A DNA stretch of 64,000 nucleotides, from NCBI GenBank assembly GCA_014323865.1, contig JACONG010000016.1:732523-796522 (forward strand), written 5' to 3'. Positions 39,541 through 48,143 of the stretch are shown one piece after another. The translations under genes were made by a program, and so were the position numbers. Every line of letters begins with the position of its first letter. Position 1 is the first letter of the stretch. The notes beneath the pieces are model-generated. The model saw only the letters and a list, made by a program, of their open reading frames with translations. It was not told the origin of the DNA and did not search any database. The DNA comes from Rhodospirillales bacterium (GTDB lineage: Bacteria > Pseudomonadota > Alphaproteobacteria > SP197).

Positions 39541-39872
39541 CCTGCGGCGGTGGGAGTATCGTCGAGCGAACGGAAGACCTGCCAGCCCCGCTGCGCGAAC
39601 GTGGCAATCTCGCGATCGGCGATGGGCCACCAATGCGGAGCAAGGCATCGCAGCATTCTGCAAGCGCCAACGAGACCGGCATTCATGAGGGCGTCAAACT
39701 TGTCCGTGCCCGCCGCCGCGATCATGGGCAACGTCATGTTCACACCGATCACGGGCATATGACCTTTGCTCCAGACGGCAAGCGCCGCGCTGTTCATGGC
39801 GTCGGGATTGCGTTGACGTCGGGAAGAGTCCGCACTGCCGGAAGTGTAGGGACCGGCAATCATGATCCACAT
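39537..39872 (-). CDS. DUF4406-like protein with an internal out-of-frame segment
   Basis: This 111-residue protein opens MWIMIAGPYTSGSADSSRRQRNPDAMN and ends FAQRGWQVFRSLDDTP, matching DUF4406 (nucleoside 2-deoxyribosyltransferase-like). Between them (about 39623-39692) the reading frame gives GACRMLRCLAPHWW. The adjacent frame gives MPVSLALAECCDALLRIGGPS, the family-like sequence. Two opposite indels therefore appear to leave the ends in frame but replace about 20 residues. Function is probably lost unless these are sequencing errors. Confidence 0.6.
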   Translation of the reverse strand: MWIMIAGPYTSGSADSSRRQRNPDAMNSAALAVWSKGHMPVIGVNMTLPMIAAAGTDKFDALMNAGLVGACRMLRCLAPHWWPIADREIATFAQRGWQVFRSLDDTPTAAG

Positions 39873-39883
39873 CGGTCGGGTGG

Positions 39884-40207
39884 TCAGACGCCCCCCGCCT
39901 TAGATTCCGCGATGGCCTCGTGGTGGCGGATGACCTCGGCGATGACGAAGGCGAGAAATTTCTCCGCGAACTCGGGCTCCAGGCCCGCATCGGCGGCAAG
40001 CTTGCGTATGCGCTCGACCTGGCGCGCCTCACGTCCGGGGTCCGACGGCGGCAGGGTCTGCTCGGCCTTCAAGTGCCCGACCTCACGAGTCAGTTTGAAG
40101 CGCTCGGCGAGCAGATGAATGATCGCCGCATCGAGATTGTCGATGCTGGCTCGCAGGCGGAGCAGCTCCTCGGGCGGCTCGATACCGGTGTTGTCGTTGT
40201 TGGCCAT
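39884..40207 (-). CDS. aroQ: Chorismate mutase, AroQ class
   Basis: This 107-residue all-helical protein has LLRLRASIDNLDAAIIHLLAERFKLTREVGHLKAE and a second segment with VERIRKLAADAGLEPEFAEKF. The conserved Arg, Lys and Glu/Asp of the active site are in place. It converts chorismate to prephenate, feeding the nearby tyrA. It is monofunctional, with no fused PheA. Confidence 0.92.
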   Translation of the reverse strand: MANNDNTGIEPPEELLRLRASIDNLDAAIIHLLAERFKLTREVGHLKAEQTLPPSDPGREARQVERIRKLAADAGLEPEFAEKFLAFVIAEVIRHHEAIAESKAGGV

Positions 40208-40245
40208 GGCGACCTCGTTTCCAGCGCTGAAAGGCGTTTACCCGA

Positions 40246-41440
40246 TCACGCGCACTTGGAGAAGCCGCAGGATGTGCGGAGGTTGCAGCCCTCCTGGTGG
40301 ATCAGGCTGGGCTGACCACAGCGCGGGCAATTGTCCGGCGCGCGGCCCCCGGCGCGGGCAAAGACCTCGACGTTCTTGCCTCTGCGCCTCCAGAAAGCCA
40401 ATCGACACCATATGCTCTTCCAGCACCTCGCCGATGGCCGCAAGCAGGGATGGCACGTACTGGCCGCCCATCCACTGGCCGCCGCGCGGGTCGAATACGG
40501 CCTTCAGTTGCTCGACCACGAAGCTCACGTCCCCGCCTCGCCGAAACACGGCGCTGATCATGCGCGTGAGGCCGACGCTGGCCGTCGTGCACGGTCAGGT
40601 AAATCGCGTGAGCGCTCTCGAGCCAGCGTAGCTTGTTATGTCTGGCCGGGCAAGGCTTCTGGCCTGTCGATTGGCGCTGCCGTGTCGGCGGGCTTCGCGG
40701 GCTCGACCGACAGCACCGATCCGGTCACGTCGTTCAGGCGGTACGTTGTGCAGCCTATGTTCCAGGCCTGCATGTGCACGTCCTTGAACGCCTCGAAGTT
40801 GATGTTCTCAGGCACGTTGATTGTCTTCGATATGGCGCTGTCGCTGTCCGGCTGCGCGGCTGCCTGCATCCGAACGTGATCGGCAGGTTGCAGCGTTTGC
40901 GCGGTGACGAAATAGTCGGTGGAGCGGCGCATGGTGGCCATCATCGCGCCGCGCCGGTGGCCGGCACTCATGACCGTGCGGCACATGCTGTCCCACACGT
41001 CCATGAAGGTCAGGGGGCCGGAGGCGTCAGCACCGACGCCCCGGGCCGGGGCACCCTTGGGGCGGAGCGTCGAGAAGTCATAACCGATACCACCGCCCGC
41101 CTGCATGGTGAGGGCGGCTTCCTTCAGGTGCTCGAAGATGCCGCTCATGTCATCGGGGATCGTGCCCATGACGAAGCAGTTGAAGAGCGTGACGTTCCGT
41201 CCGGTCCCCGCGCCTGCGAGGATGCGGCCTGCGGGGATGAATTTGTGGCCCGACATGGCCTCGAAGAACGCCGCCTCCTGCTCAGGGCAGACGCTCTCAT
41301 CCTCCACGGAGGCCAGGGAAAGCGGCAATACGCTACTGGCTCGCCTCGACATCACCATCCACAGGTGCCCTATCGGCGTCCTTCAGGCGATACTTCATAT
41401 CCCAGATTTGAAGCGCAACCGGAGAAGGCGACTCGGTCAT
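40246..41440 (-). pseudogene. nrdJ: Adenosylcobalamin-dependent ribonucleotide reductase remnant
   Basis: N-terminal MTESPSPVALQIWDMKYRL (start 41440) stops after 34 codons. Another frame gives IPAGRILAGAGTGRNVTLFNC through GHRRGAMMATMR. Near 40923 this jumps directly to TDYFVTAQTLQPADHVRMQAA, skipping several hundred residues of the catalytic barrel. The C-terminal zinc-ribbon region is in two further frames (MISAVFRRGGDVSFVVEQL and PRCGQPSLIHQEG...CGFSKC). Normal NrdJ is about 1000 residues. This is a deletion plus frameshifts. Confidence 0.85.
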
Positions 41441-41548
41441 GGTGGTCGTCCAATGGTCCTGCATTCGGGAAAGGATCATGTTACCGCAACGGACCTGGAG
41501 ACGAAAGCGCCTGTTCCCATTTTGTTTCGCAAGGACAGGTGGTAGGCA

Positions 41549-41582
41549 GCCGGGAAATCCCCGTAATTCAGGCTTTCCCGGC
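41549..41582 (-). terminator. Hairpin overlapping the plsC stop
   Basis: GCCGGGAAA (41549-41557) and TTTCCCGGC (41574-41582) form a perfect 9-bp inverted repeat with a 16-base loop spanning the plsC stop codon. There is no T-run, so Rho-independent termination is uncertain. Confidence 0.35.
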
Positions 41583-42287
41583 CTCTTCCAGCAACGCTGT
41601 GGACGCCGTTTCGATGCGTTGCGACAGCGCATCCATGAACGCCTTGCGGTTCATGCCCGGCGGGATCGGCTCCAGCAACGCGATCACCGCGGTGCCGGGC
41701 CGCTTGCGCAGACCGCGCCGCTGCCAGAAGACGCCGGTGTTGACCGCGACCGGAACCACAGGCAGCCCGAGGTCGCTATAGAGCGCGGCCACACCGGGGT
41801 GATAGCGGCGCTGCTCGCCCGGCGACGTGCGGGTACCTTCCGGGAAGATCACCACGGAGTGACCCTGCGCGACGGCGGCTTGTGCCCGTTTCAGCATGTC
41901 CTTCAGGGCCGAGGCGCCGGCCGAACGGTCGACGGTGATCGGCCCCATCGCCGCGATGTACCAGCCGACGATCGGGATCAGCACAAGCTCGCACTTTAGC
42001 ACGAACCGCGCCATCGGAAGGCACGAACAGAGCGCATAGGTCTCCAGCGAGGACTGGTGCTTTACCGCAAGGATGACCGGCTTGTCAGGCAGGGTATCGA
42101 GACCGCGCAGTTCGTGATCAAGGCCCGTCGTCGCCCGGAGCAGGCGGAGCTGGAAGCCCGCGAACCAGCGGGTCAGATCACCGGCCCGGTCACGCGCCAC
42201 AAGCAGGAGGGGCAACCCGGGAATACTGATCACCAGGAGCGCGGTGATGGACGCGACCAGGAACAACAGGGAGCGCAGCAGGATCAT
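41568..42287 (-). CDS. plsC: 1-acyl-sn-glycerol-3-phosphate acyltransferase
   Basis: This 239-residue protein has an N-terminal membrane helix (SLLFLVASITALLVISIPGL). The acyltransferase block I is KHQSSLET (HX4E in place of the common HX4D), and block III is VIFPEGTRTSPGE. It makes phosphatidic acid at the inner membrane. Its start overlaps the upstream YdcF gene (ATGA). Confidence 0.92.
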   Translation of the reverse strand: MILLRSLLFLVASITALLVISIPGLPLLLVARDRAGDLTRWFAGFQLRLLRATTGLDHELRGLDTLPDKPVILAVKHQSSLETYALCSCLPMARFVLKCELVLIPIVGWYIAAMGPITVDRSAGASALKDMLKRAQAAVAQGHSVVIFPEGTRTSPGEQRRYHPGVAALYSDLGLPVVPVAVNTGVFWQRRGLRKRPGTAVIALLEPIPPGMNRKAFMDALSQRIETASTALLEEAGKA

Positions 42288-42874
42288 GGCGGCGGCCAGA
42301 TCAGACTGACGAGGTACTTCGTGTACTCGTCGGCCAGCAGGGCGAAAGTGCGGGGGTGGCTCCACCACGAATCGATCCGGACCGAATCCGGAAAGACGGG
42401 GTGGGGCACGATCTCGATCTCCGGCATGGCACGCCGAAACAGGTTCAGGCTGCGCGGCATGTGGTAGTTGGCCGTGACGAGCCGCATCGACGTGCGGTCG
42501 CCCGAGGCTATCCAGATCGCCGTCTCGCGCGCATTGCCGATCGTGTGGCGGGCATCGTGGCCGAGGTCGATGCAGCAAGCCAGCGTCGTCCGCGCCTGGT
42601 CGTTGACGTCGAGGATCGTCGCCACATCGACCCTGGAGTAGACGCCAGAGACGAACAGACGCTCTGCAAGATCGGCTTCGAGCAGAGCCAGGCCGACCGG
42701 CAGACGTTCGCTGCCGCCGGTCAGGACAACGATGGCGTCGGTCCGCGTCGTTTCATCCTCAACCGCCTCGGGAATGCGGTCGACGAACCACAGGAACCCG
42801 GCCGCCCAGGCCAGGAACAACAGGCCGAGCAGCCCGCCGAGCCGGCGAATCGTCGAGCGTTTGCGCCGCTTCAT
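42284..42874 (-). CDS. YdcF-like DUF218 membrane protein
   Basis: This 196-residue protein has a basic N-terminus, one helix (GGLLGLLFLAWAAGFLWFV), then TDAIVVLTGGSERL, RLFVSGV and LVTANYHMPRSLNLF, the DUF218 signature. The family acts in the envelope, with ElyC as its best-known member. It is coupled to plsC downstream and ftsX upstream. Confidence 0.88.
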   Translation of the reverse strand: MKRRKRSTIRRLGGLLGLLFLAWAAGFLWFVDRIPEAVEDETTRTDAIVVLTGGSERLPVGLALLEADLAERLFVSGVYSRVDVATILDVNDQARTTLACCIDLGHDARHTIGNARETAIWIASGDRTSMRLVTANYHMPRSLNLFRRAMPEIEIVPHPVFPDSVRIDSWWSHPRTFALLADEYTKYLVSLIWPPP

Positions 42875-43749
42875 GGCATGCGCGCCAGCGTGGCGAGGAC
42901 CGTGATGCGGGCGGTCAGCATGGCGATGACGGCCGCCACCAGCGGCAGAATCAGAAGCGGAATCCAGTCATCGGCACCGAACGCGACCTGAGGCAGGAGC
43001 GGCGCTTCGAGCCGCGCCGCCAGCGAACTCACGATGGTCAGACAGATGGCCGCCAGCCCGAGGCCGGGGACCCCGCCCAGCAGGGCTAGGACAAAGGCCT
43101 GGTTCTGGAACAGGCTCGCGACGTAGCGGTCGCGCGCGCCGACCTGGTGCAGGACCGCGATCGTGTCCTTGTGCACCGCAAGGCCGGTTCGCGTCATGAA
43201 GATCACGGTCGCGATGGATGCCAGGCCGATCAGGATAAGGATCACACCGGCAATGAGCTGCAGCGATCCTGCGGTCGTACGGACCGGCTCGAGCCAGCGC
43301 CGGCCATCGTCGACCCGGACGCCAGGCACGATCTCGTACAGCAGGCGTTCGGTCGCCACGGGATCGAGCGCGCCGGGCGTGACGATTTCCACATCCAGCA
43401 GGCGCGGCAGCGGCAACACCGAAAGGTCGAGATCGTCGCCGACCCAGGGCGCAAGCAACGCGTTCATCTGTGCGTCGTCGACCGGTGCGACGGAGACGAC
43501 CCCGGAAAGGCCCGACAGGCGCATGATCACCGCATCGACCGCTTCATCGTGATTGCGGGCGGCGGGTATCTCCACGGTCAACCGCACGCTGTGACTCAGG
43601 CGCCAGTGCTCAATGGCACTGTCGAGCACCAGGGCGACCGCCAGCACGAGCGCCGAGAGGAACACCATGGTGCCGATGATCCAGGGCACGAACCGCGCCG
43701 AGGAATCGGATGCCAGCGGGACATCGTTCGATCCACTCCAGAACCTCAC
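42871..43749 (-). CDS. ftsX: Cell division protein FtsX
   Basis: This 292-residue permease-like protein has four predicted helices, the first at about 26-46 (IIGTMVFLSALVLAVALVL). A periplasmic loop follows, then the FtsX core (GLASIATVIFMTRTGLAVHKDTIAVLHQVGA). With FtsE it couples the divisome to peptidoglycan hydrolases. It overlaps ftsE and the YdcF gene by four bases on each side. Confidence 0.92.
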   Translation of the reverse strand: MRFWSGSNDVPLASDSSARFVPWIIGTMVFLSALVLAVALVLDSAIEHWRLSHSVRLTVEIPAARNHDEAVDAVIMRLSGLSGVVSVAPVDDAQMNALLAPWVGDDLDLSVLPLPRLLDVEIVTPGALDPVATERLLYEIVPGVRVDDGRRWLEPVRTTAGSLQLIAGVILILIGLASIATVIFMTRTGLAVHKDTIAVLHQVGARDRYVASLFQNQAFVLALLGGVPGLGLAAICLTIVSSLAARLEAPLLPQVAFGADDWIPLLILPLVAAVIAMLTARITVLATLARMP

Positions 43750-44411
43750 GACGACGCCACCGGCCAGAGCCGTCCTTCTTCCAGTCGCAGAACAGAATGG
43801 GGAAAGCGCTGGGGCAGGCTGGTGTCGTGGGTGGCGATCATCAGCGTCGTGCCCTGACGGTTGAGCTCCTCGAAGAGCCGCATCAGACGTTCCGCCATCG
43901 CTTCGTCGAGGTTGCCGGTGGGTTCGTCGGCGAGCAACAGATCGGGCTGGCCTATCACCGCACGCGCGACTGCAACCCGCTGCTTTTCGCCACCCGACAT
44001 GAAGGGCGGCTGGGCGTCGACCTTGTCGCCGAGACCGACCCAGTTGAGCAATTCCAGCACGTGGGAACGAATCCGGCCGGGCCCCGCCCCGGCCACGCGC
44101 AACGGCAGGGCCACATTGTCGAAGGCGGTGAGGTGGTCGAGCAGGTGGTAGTCTTGGAAGACGACACCGATCTTGCGCCGCAAACCGGGAAAGCGGCTGC
44201 GCGGCGCGCTGACGATGTCCTCACCGAACATGGTCACCAACCCGCGCGTCGGTCGCCGTGCGAGATAGAGCAGGCTCAGAAGCGATGACTTGCCGGCACC
44301 GCTCTGCCCGACCAGGAAATGATACGACCCCGACTCAAGCAACAGCCCGACGTCCTTCAGGACCTCCGGTCCGCTGCCATAGCGAAGTCCGACGTTTTCG
44401 AAGCGAATCAC
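43746..44411 (-). CDS. ftsE: Cell division ATP-binding protein FtsE
   Basis: This 221-residue ABC ATPase has Walker A GQSGAGKSS, signature MSGGEKQRVAVARAV, Walker B LLLADEPTGNLDE and H-loop IATHD. It is the cytosolic partner of FtsX. First gene of the ftsE-ftsX-YdcF-plsC operon, divergent from the broken zinc-ribbon gene. Confidence 0.95.
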   Translation of the reverse strand: MIRFENVGLRYGSGPEVLKDVGLLLESGSYHFLVGQSGAGKSSLLSLLYLARRPTRGLVTMFGEDIVSAPRSRFPGLRRKIGVVFQDYHLLDHLTAFDNVALPLRVAGAGPGRIRSHVLELLNWVGLGDKVDAQPPFMSGGEKQRVAVARAVIGQPDLLLADEPTGNLDEAMAERLMRLFEELNRQGTTLMIATHDTSLPQRFPHSVLRLEEGRLWPVASS

Positions 44412-44527
44412 GCCTGCCGATCCCGTTCCAGCGCAGTCTGACGGGCAGGTCCGGCCTCCCTCGCCACGTTCACCGTCCCCGCCTGTTGAACATAACAGCT
44501 AGGGCGCGTGACGCCACGCGAAGGGGC

Positions 44528-45163
44528 ATGAATCTCGATTGTCCGTCCTGTGGAACCACATTCTGGCTGCCCGAGGGCGTATTGGGGGAGTATTGGGGGA
44601 TAAGGGGCGCAAGCTGCGTTGCGCCATGTGCAAGTACGTCTGGTTCCAGGAACCGCTTGATAAACCCCTTGAGGCCTATCCCATGCCGTAGGCACCCGCG
44701 CCGGAAGAGCCTGAACCGCAATCGGGTGGAAGCTGGGGTCTCAAGATCTTCCTGCTGCTTGTCATCGGCAGCATCCTCTTTGCCGGGTTCGAGTGGCGAA
44801 CGGCGGTCATGAAAATGGCGACATGGATGATCCCGGTCTACGAGACAGCGGGCCTCGTGGGCCACGGACTTCGGCCAGACTCGACTATCGGGATGTCGCC
44901 TTCTCGGTCGAGCAGCAGAACGGCCATACGTTGTTCATCGTCAGCGGACAGGTGGTCAACATCAGCGATGAGATCGTTCGGATGCCGTCGCTACGCGCCG
45001 AGATCCTCGATCCCGCGTATCGCACCCTTCGAGACTGGAGTTTTTGGCCAACGCGATCGTGCTTGGCCCCGGTGACTGGACGCTGTTTCGGAACAGCTAC
45101 CCGAACCCGCCCCTTTCGCACGATACGACCAACCTGTTCCTCACCTTCGAGGATCAGCGGTAG
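44528..45163 (+). pseudogene. MJ0042 zinc-ribbon / DUF3426 membrane protein, disrupted
   Basis: MNLDCPSCGTTFWLPEGVL begins the usual zinc ribbon. A frameshift near 44595 moves the rest (GDKGRKLRCAMCKYVWFQEP) to another frame. A TAG interrupts after AYPMP (about 44690). The membrane helix (IFLLLVIGSILFAGF) and DUF3426 domain (LDYRDVAFSVEQQNGHTLF...SGQVVNISDEIV) follow with shifts near 44880 and 45050, ending LFLTFEDQR. The gene normally sits divergent to ftsE in alphaproteobacteria, as here. Confidence 0.82.
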
Positions 45164-45176
45164 CGAGAAGGACGCG

Positions 45177-45677
45177 TCAGCGCGGGTCCAGAGAACGCTG
45201 CATGATGACACTGTCGAGCCAGCGTTCGTGCTTGAATCCGACATTCCGCAGGGTGCCGACCATCACGAAACCGAGCGCGGCGTGAAGCGCGATCGAAGCC
45301 TGATTGCCGGAATCGCCGATGATGGCCACCATCTCGTGCCGCCCGGCGGCTTCGCAGCGCTCGATCAGGGCCGCGAGCAAAAGCCGGCCTGCACCCCGGC
45401 CCTGAAACCGCCCGTCGACGTAGACCGAGTTCTCCACCGTGTGGCGGTAGGCGGGCCGGGTCCGGTAGGGGCCGGCATAGGCGTAGCCGGCGATCTTGCC
45501 GTCCGCTTCGGCAACCAGATACGGCAGGCCCGCGGCAAGGATGGCCTCGCGCCGCCCCGCCATTTCGGACTTTGTCGGCGGCTCGACCTCGAACGAGGCC
45601 AGGCCGTGCAGCACGCTGTGGGCGTAAATTGTCGTGATCGCCGGAACGTCATCCGGCGTGGAATCCCTGACCAACAT
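45177..45677 (-). CDS. GNAT-family N-acetyltransferase (phosphinothricin/MnaT-like)
   Basis: This 166-residue protein starts MLVRDSTPDDVPAITTIYAHSV. The Y-G-L-A-S-F-E-type segment (HGLASFEVEPP), AGYAYAGPYRTRPAYRHTVENSVYV and acetyl-CoA loop GRFQGRGAGRLLL match the phosphinothricin acetyltransferase-like group, whose natural substrates include methionine derivatives. It follows the DUF4175 gene by 16 bp. Confidence 0.87.
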   Translation of the reverse strand: MLVRDSTPDDVPAITTIYAHSVLHGLASFEVEPPTKSEMAGRREAILAAGLPYLVAEADGKIAGYAYAGPYRTRPAYRHTVENSVYVDGRFQGRGAGRLLLAALIERCEAAGRHEMVAIIGDSGNQASIALHAALGFVMVGTLRNVGFKHERWLDSVIMQRSLDPR

Positions 45678-45693
45678 CGGCACCTTGCCCGGT

Positions 45694-48105
45694 TCAGAAG
45701 CGGCGCAGAAGCCTTTGCAGATACTCCTGTTCGTCAAGCGGACGGTGCTGTTCGCCGGCACGCTTGTAGAGCTCGTCGAGGATCTCCCGCGCCTTGATGA
45801 TCGCACCGCGATCAGGCAGCGAGAAATCGGTGTTATCGACCTCGCCCTGACCACCGAGCTGGCGACCGATGGGATCACGCGGCGCCGAGAAGTAGTTCTG
45901 CCCGGCCGTCGCATCCTCGCCGGCCTGCTCCAGCATCTCCTGCATCACCGAATCGGCGCCGGCGCGAAGATACTCGATCGCCTCGGTCTGGTGGTCGACC
46001 GCCTGGCTCGGACGATCCGCATCGAGCTGACGCACGGCCCGTCCCATCGAACGGTCGGCGCGGGAGAACGCGCGCACGGTGCCGAAGCCGAACTCCTCCA
46101 TGCGATCCATCAGGGTCTGCAGGACGCCCTGGATTTCACCTTGGCTGAGCGCCTGTTTGGCCGTTTCGAATGCGCCGGTGTCGTTCTCGCGCAGCATCTC
46201 GAACGTCTCGTCGAGCAATTCCTGCTGGTTGGCCATGAGCTGACGGATCGTGTGGATCACTTCGGCCGCCTCGGCGCTGACGCTACCGGTCAGGTCTGAG
46301 AGGTTGCCGACCGAGATGTTCTCCATGATCTCCTGCAGACGTGTCAGCAGGGTCTGGGCCTGGTCCGTCGAACCCGTACGGACCAGTTCTCGAATCTGTT
46401 CGACGAGACTGGTCAACTCGCGGCTGCCGACCGCCTTGAGCGCATCGGTCGGGTCGAAGAGGTCGCCCGGATCGGTGCGCAGCCGGTTGGAGAGCGCGCG
46501 CATGTAGTCGTCCATCGCGACCCGCAGCTCCTCAAGCAGGCGTTCGATCTCCTCCTCGGAGGCACCGTCCGACAGAGCCTGCAGCAACTCGTCCTGCAGT
46601 TCCCGGACGCGCTGTTCAGCAAAGGCGAGTGGGCCTTCCTCAATGGCGAGCGCGGTATCCCACATCAGCTCGACGACGTCGGTCCGCGCCCGCTCGGGAT
46701 CATGGGAGTAGAACAGCCGCTTGGCACCGCTCACCAGCGCCAGATGAACGCCGGCATCATCAAGATAGGCCGAGGGATCGAGCGTGAGCGCCTCAAGCAT
46801 GACAGCCGTCATTTCGGCCATGTCAGGGGTCTGGACGAGCAGCTTGCGCTGATCGTTCAGATGGCGCGCCACCGGATGCATGAAGTAGCGCTCCGGCATC
46901 TTGAAGAAATACTCCTGGCTCACGGTCTCCTGGCCGATTACGTCCGTCGCCATCAGGACGAGACTGACGTCCATGCCGGCCCAAGGGTGTGCCATGAAGT
47001 TGTAGAAGGCCGGCGCCCTGACCTCACGCACGCCGCTCTGCGCAAGCGGGAAGCTGATGTCGAGCGACTCGCCCGAGGTATCGCCGGTCCGCTTGATCGA
47101 GCCGGTGATCGTGGCGATGCCGTAGTCATCCTGCGCCAGCACATCGAGCCGCAGGCTGGTCCTGAGCGTCTCTGTGGGATCGTCGGTCAGCGTGATGATG
47201 GGTTCGTTGTCGCCGATGACATCGATCGGCCACCCGGCGATCTCGCGGCTGGACTGCACGACGGCGAAATGGTCACCGGCCTTGAAGGTGTGCACGATCT
47301 GGTAGCTGCCCGGACCGGCAGGCTCGAAGGCGATGGCGTCCTCGTCGACCACCAGAACCGGTGGCTCGGTACCGCCGCGGACCTGCGCCACAAGCTCGCT
47401 GCCAGCCGGGATCGCAATCGGCGTGCCGTCAGTATTCTCGCGCAGGGCATCAAGCCAGAGCGGCGGAATGCCGGTGTAGGCCGGGGGCGTGATCCAGAGC
47501 GTTAGCTTACCGGTCTCGCCTTCGACGGCGGCGACAGAGAAATCGGGGGCCAGGATCGCCGCGAAGCTCTCGCGTGCCACGGACCAGCCGACAACGAGAC
47601 CGGCGGCGAGGATCAGGACCGCGATACTGCGCAGCGCCAGCCGGTCGTGGTGCGAAACGTCCGACAGCGGCCGCCCGACACGAACCGCACGAATGCGCTC
47701 GACCATGCGCTTGCGATGCGCCTCGAAGAGCGCCTGGCTACCACTGTCCATGCGGTCGCCCGCGAAATCATCGTCGATTGCGAGCAGGGGACGATGATCA
47801 AAGCCGCTCTTGAGTTCCAGACGGCGCTGGGCGGCCGCTTCGTCGGGCCATGAGAGCCCGCGAAGATCGCGCCACAAGATGACCGGGATCGCAATTGCAA
47901 AGGCCACCAGCAGCACCACGTGCAGGACACCGGGCAGCCAGGTCCAGAGGCCCAGCAGCGTAAGGCCGACAAAAAAACCGATAAGGGAGACGCCGCGCCA
48001 CAGGCGCGTCAACATGTCTTCCCAGAAGATCGCCATACGGGCGAGGGAGATGCGCCGCTCAATGGCGGCAGGCCGCTTGTTCTGTCCCGGCTCGGGTAAG
48101 GCCAT
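45694..48105 (-). CDS. DUF4175 (TIGR02302-type) membrane protein
   Basis: This protein has about 803 residues from ATG 48105, chosen because GGGAG lies eight bases upstream; an earlier ATG overlapping lysA lacks a good site. Two N-terminal helices (GVSLIGFFVGLTLLGLWTWL and HVVLLVAFAIAIPVILW) and a third near 190 precede a long periplasmic-like part. The C-terminal half is rich in Gln/Glu helices (RVRELQDELLQALSDGAS, EMLEQAGEDATAGQ). Conserved after lysA in alphaproteobacteria; function unknown, probably envelope-related. Confidence 0.85.
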   Translation of the reverse strand: MALPEPGQNKRPAAIERRISLARMAIFWEDMLTRLWRGVSLIGFFVGLTLLGLWTWLPGVLHVVLLVAFAIAIPVILWRDLRGLSWPDEAAAQRRLELKSGFDHRPLLAIDDDFAGDRMDSGSQALFEAHRKRMVERIRAVRVGRPLSDVSHHDRLALRSIAVLILAAGLVVGWSVARESFAAILAPDFSVAAVEGETGKLTLWITPPAYTGIPPLWLDALRENTDGTPIAIPAGSELVAQVRGGTEPPVLVVDEDAIAFEPAGPGSYQIVHTFKAGDHFAVVQSSREIAGWPIDVIGDNEPIITLTDDPTETLRTSLRLDVLAQDDYGIATITGSIKRTGDTSGESLDISFPLAQSGVREVRAPAFYNFMAHPWAGMDVSLVLMATDVIGQETVSQEYFFKMPERYFMHPVARHLNDQRKLLVQTPDMAEMTAVMLEALTLDPSAYLDDAGVHLALVSGAKRLFYSHDPERARTDVVELMWDTALAIEEGPLAFAEQRVRELQDELLQALSDGASEEEIERLLEELRVAMDDYMRALSNRLRTDPGDLFDPTDALKAVGSRELTSLVEQIRELVRTGSTDQAQTLLTRLQEIMENISVGNLSDLTGSVSAEAAEVIHTIRQLMANQQELLDETFEMLRENDTGAFETAKQALSQGEIQGVLQTLMDRMEEFGFGTVRAFSRADRSMGRAVRQLDADRPSQAVDHQTEAIEYLRAGADSVMQEMLEQAGEDATAGQNYFSAPRDPIGRQLGGQGEVDNTDFSLPDRGAIIKAREILDELYKRAGEQHRPLDEQEYLQRLLRRF

Positions 48106-48143
48106 GCTTCGGGCTCCCAGGCTCCGGCACCTGTACCGAAACC

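Noticed and set aside
41441-41567. Cobalamin riboswitch upstream of the nrdJ remnant
   Set aside because: The stretch has GGGAAA-containing hairpins but not the B12-box CCGCxACTGT-type core.
41568-42287. plsC catalytic defect because HX4D is HX4E
   Set aside because: HX4E-like variants occur among proteobacterial acyltransferases and the rest of the enzyme is intact, so it is not evidence of inactivation.
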